The notes below the pieces were generated by a model. That model saw only the letters and a program-made list of their open reading frames with translations, made no database searches and was not told where the DNA came from. Shown one piece after another: positions 63,026 through 64,000 of a stretch of 64,000 nt of DNA; the first letter of the stretch is position 1, and every line of letters starts with the position of its first letter. The stretch lies in NCBI RefSeq assembly GCF_039852015.1, contig NZ_CP156626.1, positions 2,514,249 to 2,578,248 on the forward strand, given 5' to 3'. A program made the position numbers and the translations under genes. The DNA comes from Robbsia sp. KACC 23696. GTDB lineage: Bacteria; Pseudomonadota; Gammaproteobacteria; Burkholderiales; Burkholderiaceae.

Positions 63026-64000
63026 TCACGCCTGCACGTAGTCGCGCCAAAGGACCATCAGAATGGTCATCAGCGCCGGGCCGATAAAAATGCCCAACAA
63101 GCCAAGCGTCTCCGCTCCGCCCAGGATGCCGAGCAACACCAATAGAAACGGCAAGCGCGCGGCGCCACCGATCAAAGTCGGGCGTACGAAGTGCTCGGCA
63201 ATGAATACGACGATGCCCCCCCAGACCAGCACCGCGATAGCCGCGCCCGTGGCGCCCTGGACGAACAGATAACCGCCTACCGCGACGATCAGGATGGGTG
63301 CGCACATCGGCAGCATCGCGGCCACGGCAGTCAGCGCCCCGAGCACGACCGCATGGGGCACATGCGCAATGAAGTAGCTGATGCACATCAGCGCACCCTC
63401 GCCCAGACCTACCAGGACCAGGCCGCTAACAGTGCCTCGCACGGAGACGGCCATCTGCGACGCCAGCGACGCCCCTTCCTCTCCGAACAAGCGACCGATT
63501 CCTCGCAGCGCCTGTTCCCGCAACGACGTACCGGCCGCAAAGATAAAGAACAGCACCAGCAGCATGAAGGCAAAGGTGATCAACGCATGGACCAACCGTC
63601 TGCCGAAGGAGCCGCCCACGGTCATCAGGGACCCGTGCGCGACGTGCGACAACAGGTTCTTACCCGGATGGGGGTCGGCCAGGTTGTTCTGCCACCAGCT
63701 GGTCGCCTGAGCGCCAAAAAACGGCAAACGTTCGAGCCAGCTCGGCGGCGCGATGCCGTTGTCCTGAATCTGATGCACCTGATCCATGATCGCGTGGGTA
63801 TCGCCGCCGAGGCTCGACCCCGCCATGATCAGCGGCAGTACAAAGACGACGGCTACGGCGACCACGATCAATGCGGCAACGAGTCGCGGACGCCCCTTGA
63901 GACCTGGCCAGCTCTCTACCTTTTCCAACGACGGCCAGAGCGCGATCGCCAGCACCGCGGCCCAGACAACAGCCGGCACGAAGGCATGGACAACCCATAT
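63026..64000 (-). CDS. AI-2E family transporter (PerM/YdiK-like), 5' end outside the window
   Basis: A polytopic inner-membrane protein of the AI-2E/UPF0118 family. About 325 residues are visible and the frame is still open at the right edge (IWVVHAFVPAVVWAAVLAIA), so the N-terminus is missing. Hydrophobic segments include PRLVAALIVVAVAVVFVLPL, ALITFAFMLLVLFFIF, a cluster at SGLVLVGLGEGALM to PHAVVLGALTAVAAMLP, and the C-terminal VLLGILGGAETLGLLGIFIGPALM, which is the conserved GxxxxGxxGxFxGP signature. Family members export small molecules or ions; the substrate here is unknown. Confidence 0.9.
   Translation of the reverse strand: MWVVHAFVPAVVWAAVLAIALWPSLEKVESWPGLKGRPRLVAALIVVAVAVVFVLPLIMAGSSLGGDTHAIMDQVHQIQDNGIAPPSWLERLPFFGAQATSWWQNNLADPHPGKNLLSHVAHGSLMTVGGSFGRRLVHALITFAFMLLVLFFIFAAGTSLREQALRGIGRLFGEEGASLASQMAVSVRGTVSGLVLVGLGEGALMCISYFIAHVPHAVVLGALTAVAAMLPMCAPILIVAVGGYLFVQGATGAAIAVLVWGGIVVFIAEHFVRPTLIGGAARLPFLLVLLGILGGAETLGLLGIFIGPALMTILMVLWRDYVQA

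Overview
The window is high-GC DNA from a betaproteobacterium, almost certainly Burkholderiaceae (Burkholderia sensu lato or a close relative). The evidence is gene order: sdhC-sdhD-sdhA-sdhB-sdhE-gltA next to mdh and acnA, and leuC-leuD-leuB-asd-X-truA-trpF-trpB-(DNA methyltransferase)-trpA-accD-folC-dedD-cvpA-purF. Both are hallmark Burkholderia blocks, and a DUF2863 protein lies beside acnA. No rRNA, tRNA, CRISPR array or intact insertion sequence is visible.

Layout. (1) 1-21.4 kb, plus strand: the tail of a gene running in from the left (possibly glycogen synthase), then a tightly packed seven-gene alpha-glucan/trehalose cluster, glgE - treS::maltokinase - glgB - glgX - treZ - malQ - treY. 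Together these can turn trehalose into branched glucan (TreS, maltokinase, GlgE, GlgB) and glucan back into trehalose (GlgX, TreY, TreZ), with MalQ reshuffling chains. (2) 21.4-24.3 kb: a degenerate histidine kinase, an FKBP-type prolyl isomerase and nagA. (3) 24.3-28.1 kb, minus strand: a four-gene osmoprotectant ABC importer. It is followed by about 1.1 kb without a convincing gene, which holds a perfect 22-bp palindrome and an AT-rich patch. (4) 29.1-45.3 kb, minus strand: purF back to leuC, covering purine, folate, fatty-acid, tryptophan, tRNA-modification, aspartate-family and leucine functions, mostly overlapping or closely spaced. An uncharacterised gene sits between asd and truA, where Burkholderia usually carries fimV. 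(5) 45.6-48.2 kb, minus strand: a large orphan protein of 887 residues between the conserved leu and TCA blocks. It carries a His-Gly ... Ala-Cys pair set out like a clan CD (peptidase C80-like) cysteine peptidase. This is the strongest candidate for something undescribed. (6) 48.5-60.3 kb: gltA-sdhE-sdhB-sdhA-sdhD-sdhC on the minus strand, a GntR/UTRA regulator divergent from mdh with an 18-bp perfect palindrome between them, an exported MliC-like protein, and acnA. (7) 60.6-64 kb: a DUF2863 protein, two small exported glycine-rich proteins, and an AI-2E/PerM-type membrane protein cut by the right edge.

Start sites were chosen from ribosome-binding sites and family length, so several differ from the longest open frame. 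High GC leaves many long antisense open frames, and these were not annotated.
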